From Methanobrevibacter arboriphilus JCM 13429 = DSM 1125 (GTDB lineage: Archaea > Methanobacteriota > Methanobacteria > Methanobacteriales > Methanobacteriaceae), in NCBI RefSeq assembly GCF_002072215.1, contig NZ_JXMW01000002.1:1-64000 (forward strand): a stretch of DNA of 64,000 bases, read 5' to 3'. A program made the position numbers and the translations under genes. Of this stretch, positions 1 through 8,673 are shown piece by piece. The notes under the pieces are model-generated. The model saw only the letters and a list, made by a program, of their open reading frames with translations. It was not told where the DNA came from and did no database searches. Position 1 is the first letter of the stretch, and every line of letters begins with the position of its first letter.

Positions 1-564
1 ACAACAATACTAGAATTAGTATCATTCAAAATCACAGTAAAACTACTTGCATTAGTAAAACTAGTATAATTCTCATTACCAGCATAATTAACAGTAATAG
101 TTATGTTTCCTGTGCGGTTAGTTGTGTAATTAAGACTCCAACCACCAGTAGAATTAATAGTAACATTATTATAAACATTACCATCAACACTAACAGTCAA
201 AGAATCAGAGCCATTGCCAACATAACCCTCAAGCTCACCAGAAATAGTAACATTGTTGCCAATATTTACAGTTTCAGGATTAACAACAATACTAGAATTA
301 GTATCATTCAAAATCACAGTAAAACTACTTGCATTAATAAAAGCAGTATAATTCTCATTACCAACATAACTAACAGTAATAATTATGTTTCCTGTGAGAT
401 TAGTTGTGTAATTAAGACTCCAACCACCAGTACCATTAACAGAAACATCTGTGTAAAGATTACCATCAACAGTAACATTAACACCAGTTATACCAGTATA
501 ATTAGCTAACTGACCAGAAATAGTAACATTATTGCCAATACTCACTGAATCATTACTAACAATT
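1..564 (-). repeat. Two 94-residue Ig-like repeats (282-bp DNA period)
   Basis: The sequence ACAACAATACTAGAATTAGT at position 1 recurs at 283, a period of 282 bp. Each repeat reads NSSIVV, then IGNNVTISGxL, then GGWSLNYTTN and ASSFTVILNDT. This is typical of Ig-like stalk domains in archaeal adhesins. More copies probably lie to the left of the window. Confidence 0.8.
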
Positions 565-1232
565 ATACTAGAATTAGTAGTTAATTGGAGGGAATTAAAA
601 GCTACAGTATCATCTACATTATCTAAAGTAGCAGCTAAAGTTTGAACACCAACTGTAGCTGTTGCATTATAAACAAAACCATCAACACGACTACTATTAA
701 ACTTATCACCATTGAAGGTTCCATTAACAACAAAATCAGGTAAAAATTCAACACCATCATTACTAAGCGTAGTATTCAAAACTAACAACATAAAACTAAC
801 ATTATCACCAAAATGAACACCATCCAAACTAGAAGTATTAGTAATATTCAAAATAAAATGATTAAGAGTATCAACACCCAAAATCATACCAGTAATATCA
901 TTAACACCCCACCAATTACGATCAAAAATACTATTATCATTATGACCAGTAATATTAACACCAAAACTTGCCAATATACGATTATACTCAACAGTAACAT
1001 TAACCAATGAACCAACACTTAAGCCAGTAAAATTCAAACCAGCATTAGTAGCAAAAATAGTATTACCACGAATAATAAAATCAGTCACATTAGTAACACC
1101 AATCCTAGTATAGAAATAAAAACCATCACCATTATTAGCATTAATAGTATTATTCAAGAAATTAACACCCTTAATATTACCATTAGACAAATAAACATAA
1201 ACACAACGACTAACACCAGTAATATTGTTGTT

Positions 1233-1546
1233 GGCGAAGGTTATATTGGTGTTGTTGCTGCTGTATGCATACAGATAAACACCATAGTCTGTTCCTGTGA
1301 TGTTGTTGTTGGCGAAGGTTATATTGGTGTTGTTGCTGCTGGATGCAGACAGATAAACACCATCGTAGTATGTTCCTGTGATGTTGTTGTTGGCGAGGTT
1401 ATATTGGTGTTGTTGCTGCTGTATGGCTCCAGATAAACACCATAGTATGTTCCTGTGATGTTGTTGTTGGCGAAGGTTATATTGGTGTTGTTGCTGCTGG
1501 ATGCAGACAGATAAACACCACGTGATGTTCCTGTGATGTTGTTGTT
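1233..1546 (-). repeat. Four tandem units of 77-81 bp encoding a 26-residue beta-helix repeat
   Basis: GGCGAAGGTT anchors recur at 1233, 1311, 1392 (one base shorter) and 1469, giving spacings of 78, 81 and 77 bp. Each unit encodes a rung of the type NNNITGTxxGVYL followed by SSNNTNITFA. The units use AAC, ACC, TTC and GCC codons, while flanking DNA uses AAT and ACT, so the block is richer in G+C than the rest of the gene. Confidence 0.85.
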
Positions 1547-2263
1547 TTCAAAAACCAAATTAGCAGACGAAACAGGACTATTATAACTACCATCACCTAA
1601 ATATACACCAGAAGAAACACCAGTTATATTATTACCACTAAATAAAACATCAAAAACAGTCCTATCAGCAGATTTACCGAATAAAAAAACAGCACCACGA
1701 TAATCAGCAGATATACTGGATTTAATAATATTATCCTTAATAACAACACCTGTTATAGGATTAGCACTACCACTACTACTTAAATTAATACTAACACCAG
1801 AAGTAGTAATATTATTATCACTAACAGTCAAATCACTACAATTAGATTTTATAGCTGTAGCATAACCACTAATAGTTAAATTAATAATCTTTACATTAGT
1901 AGCATTAATATTAAACAAAGTATCAACACTAGATGTTGTGAATTTAGCACCACCACGATTTTTACCAACAATAGTAGCATTACGACTAATATTAAGCTGA
2001 CCCCAATCAACATACTCACCATCATCAAAACTAATCACCAAATCATTATCATTATCATTATTAATAACACTTTGGAACTGTTCAGTAGTATTAACTGTAG
2101 TAAAATCATGATTAGCTGCACTAACACTAGATAAAGCTAAAAAAATAAATAAAACACACCCAACAAAAATAATTGGCTTAAAAAATCTATTTATTGTAAA
2201 CATTTTCGTTTTTTCACCTCCTGATCCAATCAATCAGTAATATAAAAAATACATAGCACAATG

Positions 2264-2275
2264 AGAACACTCACT
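2264..2275 (-). promoter_or_regulatory. 12-bp element AGTGAGTGTTCT shared with the other adhesin leader
   Basis: The element lies just downstream of a TATA-like stretch and about 60 nt before the ATG at 2203, so it is probably in the 5' untranslated region. An identical copy lies at 42250-42261. The function is inferred only from recurrence at two adhesin loci. Confidence 0.35.
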
Positions 2276-2541
2276 ACGCTACAATAATATAATATAAAAA
2301 AACTACTATAAAAAACTTCCTACCCAAAAACAAAAAACAAAACAAACGTCATTAAAAGAATAAAAAAATTAAAAACTAAAAAATAATAAACAAGACAATA
2401 AGAACCCATATGAACGAATAAACACAGCAAAAAGAAAAAAACAATAGCTATCCCCCCCAGCTTTAAATTAAAATTAAAGGAATATTAAAAATAATTAAAA
2501 AAAAATAAAATAAAAATAAGAAATATAAAAATAAAAAAATA

Positions 2542-2691
2542 GGCTTTGTAGAAATCCTTTTAATATCAATATAATTATAAAAAAGATTATGATTAAAAAT
2601 CCTTTATTTTGAAATTAAAGAATTATTTTAACAATTTAATTTCACAAAAGTAAAAATTTCAAGTGTAAAAAATAAGGATTTCTACAAAGCC
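2542..2691. mobile_element. MITE-like element with perfect 18-bp terminal inverted repeats
   Basis: GGCTTTGTAGAAATCCTT at 2542-2559 is exactly inverted at 2674-2691. The 150-bp element has an AT-rich interior with no coding capacity. It is flanked on both sides by AAAAAATA (2534-2541 and 2692-2699), a possible 8-bp target duplication, although the A-rich context makes that weak. Size and structure suit a miniature inverted-repeat element mobilised by a transposase encoded elsewhere. It could instead be a long-stem transcript feature, but the 114-bp interior does not look like a terminator loop. Confidence 0.6.
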
Positions 2692-2719
2692 AAAAAATAA
2701 ATTAATAATATAAATATTA

Positions 2720-3388
2720 TTAAAAATTATTTAAAACAAACTTATAATCTTTATAATTATTAATATTAATCAATTCCATAGAATTATCTTCTTCTACCCC
2801 ATAAAATGGAAATTGATCTTTAAAAATCTTTCTAAGAATTGGATTTAAATTACTATCCTCATTACTAAGATACTTAATTAAAATATCTTTATTAGCTATA
2901 AATGGCATTCCTAAACCTTCTGGACTTTTTAATAAACCTGAATCTTTTCTCCTAAGAATAGAAATAGACTTTTCAGGGGTTTTCAAATTAAAAAGAGAAT
3001 TGATAATATTTTTATAAGTTTTGGAACTAATGGTTGGTTGATCTCCAGCTGAACACAAAACATATTTATTTTTACAATTTTTCAACCCATTTAATAATGA
3101 AGTAGAAAGATCTACATTAATATTTTCATTTTCGATAATTTTAACTCTATCATCAATATTAGCTAAAACTTTTTTTATATTAGCTGCAAAATGACCTAAA
3201 ACAACAATACACTCATCAACATCAGAGGATAATACATTATTGATAGTTGTTTCAATAACTGTATTAATACTATTTTCACTTGGAAATGGAAGTAATAATT
3301 TATTTTTAACAGGACTTCCTTCTTTAATTTGACTATTTTCCATACGAAAATTTCGTCCTGCTGCAGTTATAACACTAGAAATTAACAT
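2720..3388 (-). CDS. MobA/MocA-like nucleotidyltransferase (NTP_transf_3 type)
   Basis: A 222-residue cytosolic protein resembling the MobA-like NTP transferase family (molybdenum cofactor guanylyl/cytidylyltransferases and relatives). The N-terminus has ITAAGRNFRM (residues 7-16), a loose form of the nucleotide-binding AAGxSxRM loop in which the usual Gly/Ser positions are changed. KNKLLLPF (28-35) supplies the conserved Lys and Pro, and AGDQP (114-118) is the metal-binding GDQP motif. The substrate cannot be told from sequence. It is the last gene of the minus-strand run from the Mur ligases, but about 195 bp separate it from the next gene, so operon membership is uncertain. Confidence 0.7.
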   Translation of the reverse strand: MLISSVITAAGRNFRMENSQIKEGSPVKNKLLLPFPSENSINTVIETTINNVLSSDVDECIVVLGHFAANIKKVLANIDDRVKIIENENINVDLSTSLLNGLKNCKNKYVLCSAGDQPTISSKTYKNIINSLFNLKTPEKSISILRRKDSGLLKSPEGLGMPFIANKDILIKYLSNEDSNLNPILRKIFKDQFPFYGVEEDNSMELININNYKDYKFVLNNF

Positions 3389-3582
3389 TTATCTCACACA
3401 ATAACATAAATCACAATAACATAAACATTTTATTGATTTAATCTTATTTTCACTATAAATAATACATTTCATATAAATAGATAACATAATTCATATAAAT
3501 AATAAATTTTATAAATAATATAAATAATATAAATTTTATAAATTTTATAAAATACTAATTATAATTTATATTAGAATTTATA

Positions 3583-4812
3583 TTATGTATTAGAATCATT
3601 ACTTACTGAAGAGTTGGTATTATTAATATCAACACCATTTGGAACCATTTCGATCATTTTTGCATGAATAATCATACCAGTGCCCTCACCCTCAGTCCAC
3701 ATAATAATTTTAATAGGATAATCTAAAGAATTTGTTACCTTAATACCTGAACCTGGGTTGACACCAAAGTTTACTGCATCATGATCCCCATTCATCCCAT
3801 TAGGTAAAGAAAGTCCCATAGCTAGTGCAATAGATCTTAAAGTTCTAGCAGGAGGACATACTCCATGAGATGCACCCCCTCCAGGAGCTTTAGGATCAGA
3901 AGACACAGCAAAATCAACAATATCAATTCCTGATGATGTTGAATTAGGAGGAATAATTGTTCCATTCCATGCTTTAGCAAATTGTTTAGCATTATATGCA
4001 CGGTTAGCATCATTATATTGAGGATATGATCCTAGGTAAGTATAAGCATCAGTTACATTAAATTCAGTGTAGTTTGCCTTATAAACCATGATTGGTGAGG
4101 AAGAAGGATAATAATAAGTATAATTTAATACACTTTCTCCAAAAAATTCTTTTATTTCATCAGGCTTGATTAAAGTCCTATTATCAGAAAAACCAGATAA
4201 GCAATAATCTAAAGTTAAATTATCGCCAACATTAGATTGATTAAACCAACTTTCAACAACTTCACCTGAAACATATTTATGAGGAATTGTATTATTACTA
4301 ATATCATCTTTTCCAACAAATTTCACTGTTTTGTTTTCTTCAACAATGTTTATACCCTCCTCAGTTTTAACTGCAATAGTATAAGGAGTTTTATATCCCC
4401 AGACGAAATTATCAGGAGGTTTAACAATTAATTTATTATTTTCCTCAGTTAAAATACCAGGACCAGAAAACCCTGTGGCAGCTCCAGAATCTGAAATTCC
4501 CAAACTTGAAAATTCATAAACTGGTAAAGGAACAACCCCTGTTGAAATAGATATAAACACACTACTAAAATCAAAAACTTTCAATCTATTGAATAAATAA
4601 TTAATGTTTGTAACAATAGGATATTTGTCAATTTTTGACTCATCTACAACAGATTCTCCTGCAAAAACTGTTTTACCCAAAGGATATTTTGATACTTTGG
4701 TTACATTACCTGAAAACTCGTGTTCTCCCATAAAAGAAAAAGGTAATAGTAAAAATATTACAACTAGTAATCCAACAATAACTTTAACTGACCAGCGCAT
4801 TTTGCCCTTCAA
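3583..4812 (-). CDS. Membrane-anchored extracellular protein with VanW-like C-terminal region
   Basis: A 409-residue protein with a short basic N-terminus and one membrane segment (about residues 10-28). The rest carries many N-x-S/T sites, so it should face outward. Around residue 310 it reads GGGASHGVCPPARTL, then a hydrophobic helix, then TNSLDYPIKI, an arrangement resembling the VanW domain (GGGxCQxSTTLY, then NxTDYPI), although the usual CQVSTT core is altered. It lies 70 bp downstream of the tandem Mur ligase, so a role at the pseudomurein wall is likely but unproven. The start is unclear: TTG at 4812 has GGGGA at good spacing; ATG at 4800 has only AAGGG four bases away. Confidence 0.6.
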   Translation of the reverse strand: MKGKMRWSVKVIVGLLVVIFLLLPFSFMGEHEFSGNVTKVSKYPLGKTVFAGESVVDESKIDKYPIVTNINYLFNRLKVFDFSSVFISISTGVVPLPVYEFSSLGISDSGAATGFSGPGILTEENNKLIVKPPDNFVWGYKTPYTIAVKTEEGINIVEENKTVKFVGKDDISNNTIPHKYVSGEVVESWFNQSNVGDNLTLDYCLSGFSDNRTLIKPDEIKEFFGESVLNYTYYYPSSSPIMVYKANYTEFNVTDAYTYLGSYPQYNDANRAYNAKQFAKAWNGTIIPPNSTSSGIDIVDFAVSSDPKAPGGGASHGVCPPARTLRSIALAMGLSLPNGMNGDHDAVNFGVNPGSGIKVTNSLDYPIKIIMWTEGEGTGMIIHAKMIEMVPNGVDINNTNSSVSNDSNT

Positions 4813-4881
4813 TTTATCATATCCCCAAAACCTATAAAAATTATATAATTTATAAAAAAATATATAATTTATAAAAAACCT

Positions 4882-7800
4882 CTATATCTCTAAATTTCCT
4901 CCCTTATTACCATTTACCTCACTTAAAATTATTTGGGAATATTTAAGCCCACCTTCCCCTATAATAAGAATAATATCATTACTACTATTTTTATCATTAA
5001 TACTGTTTTTATCATTATTAATGCTTTTATTTTTGATAATATTTTTATCATTGCTATTGTTTTTATCTTTGATATTGTGTTTATCATTGATAATATTTTT
5101 ATCATTGCTATTGTTTTTATCTTTAATAATGTTTTTATCTTTGATAATTTTGTTAATATTCTGTTTTGAGTTATTAATAATATTTAAAGCAATAATCAGT
5201 CCTTCTTTCACTTGTTCAAAGCTTGCTCCTAAAGTTCCAACTTTTGTAGAATTTTTGCTAGACTCAGTATAAATTATTTCACATCTTTCATTTGCAAAAT
5301 CATTTATAAATTTTGAAGACTTAAATGCTGAATAAGAAGCTGGAATGATAATATCTGCTTTAGATAAAAGTTTTGCTATTTCTAAGTCCCCTTCATCACC
5401 ACTTTCTGAAGAAATAGTATTAACTATAATAAATCTTCCATTAGCTAATTTTTTATCATTTTGAATAAGATTAGAAACTGTCTGAATAACAGACTTAACA
5501 CCTGCAGGATTATGAGCATAATCAAGAATTATCTTAGGATTATCATTAATAATTTCTAACCTACCATTAACTCCTATAAATGAATTAATTCCATCGGCAA
5601 TATCATTAATATCAATTCCTGAAAGCCAAGCTCCAGTAGCAGCAGCTAATGAATTATAAACATTAGCTATAGAACCATTTTTCAAAGTTATATCAGCAGT
5701 TTGTTCATAAATCTTTAAAGTAAATTTTATAGATGAATCCTCTTTATCAAAAATTATATCTCTAGCCTCAATATCTATCTCTGGATTTTTAAAACCACAA
5801 TCACAGTGATAATTACCTAAATGACCTAAATAATGAATATCATAGATTAATTCTTTACCACAAACTGGACATATTCTAGATTCTTTAAAAACATCAATAT
5901 CTTTAAAAATGTCTCCATAATAATTAATTCCAAAAAATAATAAATCTTCATTATCTTTTAAGTTTCCAAGATAAGCAACAATTGGATCATCAGCACATAA
6001 TATTAAATTATCAGCTAAATCAACTATTTCCTTTTTACAATTAACATAATCATTAAAACTTCCATTAGATAAATGATCTTGAGTAATATTAGTGATAATT
6101 CCAGTATCAACTTCTGCATTTTTAGATATTGTTTCTATCTCACCAGCATTACCAAAAGTACCTATTTCAATAACAGCTACATCACCCTCAAGTTTGGATT
6201 GTAAAGAAGGAATAAATTCAGTATTTCCTTGAATATTAAGATAATGTTCTGGAACATTTAATCCAGCAGTTTTAAAAATGTTTTTAAGAATTTCCGTTGT
6301 AGTAGTTTTACCATTAGTACCAGTCACACCAAAAACTAATTTATCAGATCTAAAAAACTTAAATATTTCATCAATACCAAAAACAGGAATATTTTCAAAA
6401 CCCATATTATTTAAATCATTTCTTAAATCATTGATAAATTTTTCATTATCCATTAAACTAGGAGCTAAAAAGATAGAAGAGGCATTATATAAAAGTTCAT
6501 TACTAATTTTACTACCTAACTCTAAATCAATACCTTCAGCTTCAAAAATTGATTTTAAATGAGTTTCATTTGCAGAATCAGAAACTGTTACATCAATGCC
6601 ATTTGCAGCTAAAACTCTTCCGATTAAACTACCAACAGTTCCACAGCCACCAATAACAACGACCTTTCCAGAAATAGCTTTATAAAAGCTTATAGCATCT
6701 TCAATATCATTTTTAACATTATCATAAGCATTAACAACACCAGGGCCAATATGAATAATTGTATCATTAGTATCAGCTATTGACAATGCATTAAAAATAG
6801 ATTCACTAACATTATTAGTTACATAAGTTTCAATATCACTACAAACATTAAAAGCTCCATTTAAAACTTCAAAAGCAGCATTATTATCAACAAACTCAGT
6901 AGTTTCATTTTTAGAAGAAACAATCAAAACATCAACTACATTTCCAAGTACTTCTCCAATTTTATACTTATCTCTTGAAGTTAAAGTATCAGGATTATCC
7001 AAGCTTAATATAAGTTTTCCAGAGATTTCAAAGCCAGAAAATAATTTTTCCATACTTTCAGGATTATGAGCAGCATCCATAAAAATATTTACACCATTTA
7101 ACTTATCAATCTTCTCAAATCTTCCTTTAACACCATTAAACGAAGACATACGATTTATAGCATCATCTAAATCAATACCCATGATTAAAGAACTTAAAAT
7201 TGTAGCAAGGGAATTTTCAACATTAATCAAACCAGGAATTTTAATATTAACCTCTCTTTCAAAAGAAGGTATTACTTTTCTAGAATAATTATCACACTTA
7301 CAAATCCCTAAATCAAAACTATCTGAATCAAAATCATCTGAATCAGAATCATTTAAATCAAAACTATCTGAATCAAAATCATCCAAATTAAAATTATTCA
7401 AATCATAATTAATTTTACCACAATTATTACAAACTAAAGTTAAAATATCTCCAGACTTAATCTTATAGCTTGACCCATCTAAACCATTAAGCTTAATATT
7501 AGTAGCTACTATATCATAACCAACATTATCATTATAATAAGTATTATCCTCAAACTCTACAGATTGAGGATTTTGAAGACCATAAACAATATAATCATGA
7601 TTAAATGTATCTAACCTACTACTGATAATTGGATCATCACCATTAGCAAGAACCAAACCATTCTTTTTAAGAAGTTTTTCAATAGCTATATTCCTAGTAA
7701 TATAATCCTCATAATTTTCAAATTCATCCATATGATCTGGTGTTAAATTAGTAATAACACAAAAATCAAGTTCAAGACCATCAGCCATCCTAATAGTTCC

Positions 7801-8346
7801 ATGAGGAAGTTCAAAAATAGCTAAATCCTTATTTTCACATTGAGAATTAACTACCATTTCAACTAACCCTTCAATAACTAAAGAATCCTGAAGAGATGAA
7901 AAAATAAGAGTATTAAACTTATCTTTCAAAGCAAAATTAATCATATTGGTTGTAGTAGTCTTACCATCAGTTCCAGCTATCCCAATCATAGGTATAGCTA
8001 TCAAGGAATTTAAAATCTTTCCAACATCTTTATTTTCAATAATATCAAACTTTTCTTTAGAAGAAAGTTCATAAATCTTTTTTACAAAATCAGTAGTTCT
8101 TGGAATATTGGGAGATATATAAACAGCATCAGGAAAATCTAAAAGATCATCATTATGATCTCCTAATTCAAAAGTAATACCTCTATTTTCAAGTAATTCT
8201 ATCTTTTTTTGTGCTTTTTTAGGAAGGTTGTCAAATGAATTAGAGTCAGTAACAATAATATTCTTTTCTAAATAATTGAAAAGATTAGCTACTGGTCTTC
8301 CTGCATTCCCTGCACCAACAACAAGAATATTTTTTCCAAAAAACAC
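4882..8346 (-). CDS. Tandem (double) Mur ligase with two MurT-like zinc ribbons, probable pseudomurein ligase
   Basis: About 1,154 residues made of two complete Mur ligase units. Unit 1 has a Rossmann-like N-terminus (LVVGAGNAG), the P-loop GIAGTDGKTTTT (near residue 125), a zinc-ribbon pair C-x2-C (about 306-309) with C-x-C (about 349-351), and DAAHNP (about 425). Unit 2 repeats this with VVIGGCGTVG (about 565), GVTGTNGKTTTTE (about 675), CPVCGKELIY and CDCGF (about 826-851) and DYAHNP (about 943). The Cys4 ribbon between the ATP-binding and C-terminal domains is characteristic of MurT-type ligases. In a pseudomurein organism, the likely job is adding amino acids to the cell-wall peptide. 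An Asp/Ser-rich insert separates the two Cys pairs of unit 1, and a Lys/Asn-rich repeat (about 1060-1125) interrupts the C-terminal domain. GTG at 8346 is preceded by GGGGA; TTG at 8358 would overlap that site. Confidence 0.85.
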   Translation of the reverse strand: MFFGKNILVVGAGNAGRPVANLFNYLEKNIIVTDSNSFDNLPKKAQKKIELLENRGITFELGDHNDDLLDFPDAVYISPNIPRTTDFVKKIYELSSKEKFDIIENKDVGKILNSLIAIPMIGIAGTDGKTTTTNMINFALKDKFNTLIFSSLQDSLVIEGLVEMVVNSQCENKDLAIFELPHGTIRMADGLELDFCVITNLTPDHMDEFENYEDYITRNIAIEKLLKKNGLVLANGDDPIISSRLDTFNHDYIVYGLQNPQSVEFEDNTYYNDNVGYDIVATNIKLNGLDGSSYKIKSGDILTLVCNNCGKINYDLNNFNLDDFDSDSFDLNDSDSDDFDSDSFDLGICKCDNYSRKVIPSFEREVNIKIPGLINVENSLATILSSLIMGIDLDDAINRMSSFNGVKGRFEKIDKLNGVNIFMDAAHNPESMEKLFSGFEISGKLILSLDNPDTLTSRDKYKIGEVLGNVVDVLIVSSKNETTEFVDNNAAFEVLNGAFNVCSDIETYVTNNVSESIFNALSIADTNDTIIHIGPGVVNAYDNVKNDIEDAISFYKAISGKVVVIGGCGTVGSLIGRVLAANGIDVTVSDSANETHLKSIFEAEGIDLELGSKISNELLYNASSIFLAPSLMDNEKFINDLRNDLNNMGFENIPVFGIDEIFKFFRSDKLVFGVTGTNGKTTTTEILKNIFKTAGLNVPEHYLNIQGNTEFIPSLQSKLEGDVAVIEIGTFGNAGEIETISKNAEVDTGIITNITQDHLSNGSFNDYVNCKKEIVDLADNLILCADDPIVAYLGNLKDNEDLLFFGINYYGDIFKDIDVFKESRICPVCGKELIYDIHYLGHLGNYHCDCGFKNPEIDIEARDIIFDKEDSSIKFTLKIYEQTADITLKNGSIANVYNSLAAATGAWLSGIDINDIADGINSFIGVNGRLEIINDNPKIILDYAHNPAGVKSVIQTVSNLIQNDKKLANGRFIIVNTISSESGDEGDLEIAKLLSKADIIIPASYSAFKSSKFINDFANERCEIIYTESSKNSTKVGTLGASFEQVKEGLIIALNIINNSKQNINKIIKDKNIIKDKNNSNDKNIINDKHNIKDKNNSNDKNIIKNKSINNDKNSINDKNSSNDIILIIGEGGLKYSQIILSEVNGNKGGNLEI
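4990..5180 (-). repeat. Low-complexity repeat encoding Lys/Asn/Asp tracts in the Mur ligase C-terminus
   Basis: GATAATATTTTTATCATTGC recurs at 5035 and 5089, an exact 54-bp (18-residue) period, with degenerate copies on both sides. The peptide is built from NDKN, KDKN and NNSN blocks. It lies between the last helix of the ligase and a terminal strand (IILIIGEGG), so it is an insertion and not a tail. Confidence 0.8.
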
Positions 8347-8673
8347 AACATTCCCCAATTAGATTTAATATAAATAAATAAAAAAATTATAAGATAAATT
8401 TTAATATAAACATATAGTTAAGCTTTATATTTGTAAATTAAAGTATATAATTATTACTATTAAACCAATATTGCAATAAAATTAGTATTTAAAATATTTA
8501 AATTAATTATATTATTTAAATTACTTAATTATTTAGAGTATTTAAACTATTTGAACTATTTAATTATTTAGACTATTCAGATTATTTGAGTTATTTAAAT
8601 ATTATAATACTGTAAAAATAAACAAAAAAATATAAAAATAAGAATTTAAGCAGTATAAAATAAAGTTTATCTT
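8347..8673. other. Spacer between two Mur ligase genes
   Basis: About 325 bp with no gene. It is made of short A/T words (TATTTAAA, ATTATTTAGA) in loose direct repeats. It presumably holds the promoter of the double ligase; no single TATA box stands out. Confidence 0.4.

Larger units (their letters stand above)
1..2203 (-). pseudogene. Adhesin-like surface protein, frameshifted, 3' end beyond the window
   Basis: Secreted adhesin-like protein of the kind abundant in Methanobrevibacter. The start is the ATG at 2203, which has a strong Shine-Dalgarno (AGGAGGTGA) 11 nt upstream; a longer in-frame start at 2233 would lie upstream of that site. A signal peptide with a hydrophobic core ends in SVSAA near residue 30. 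A right-handed beta-helix region rich in Asn, Thr and NNITG motifs follows, then 26-27-residue repeats (1233-1546), then a region with an NWWG motif and at least two 94-residue Ig-like repeats (1-564). One base is missing in the third 78-bp repeat (GGCGAGGTT at 1392-1400, against GGCGAAGGTT in the others). It shifts the frame to a stop near 1319. The frame beyond it is open from about 1390 to position 1, so the lesion is single and recent, or is a sequencing error. Confidence 0.8.
2204..2719. other. Spacer upstream of the adhesin: 5' leader, C7 tract and MITE-like element
   Basis: No gene is seen. On the minus strand, TATA-like sequence (TTTATATTATATTA, about 2285-2300) precedes the motif AGTGAGTGTTCT (2264-2275), about 60 nt before the adhesin start; the same 12-mer occurs upstream of the adhesin at 42079. 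A C7 run lies at 2452-2458. The rest is A-rich filler up to the inverted-repeat element at 2542-2691. Confidence 0.5.

Noticed and set aside
4933-5272. Hydrophobic plus-strand frames opposite the Mur ligase C-terminus
   Set aside because: They are the complement of the Lys/Asn repeat; Phe/Leu/Ile richness follows from reverse-complementing AAA/AAT codons.
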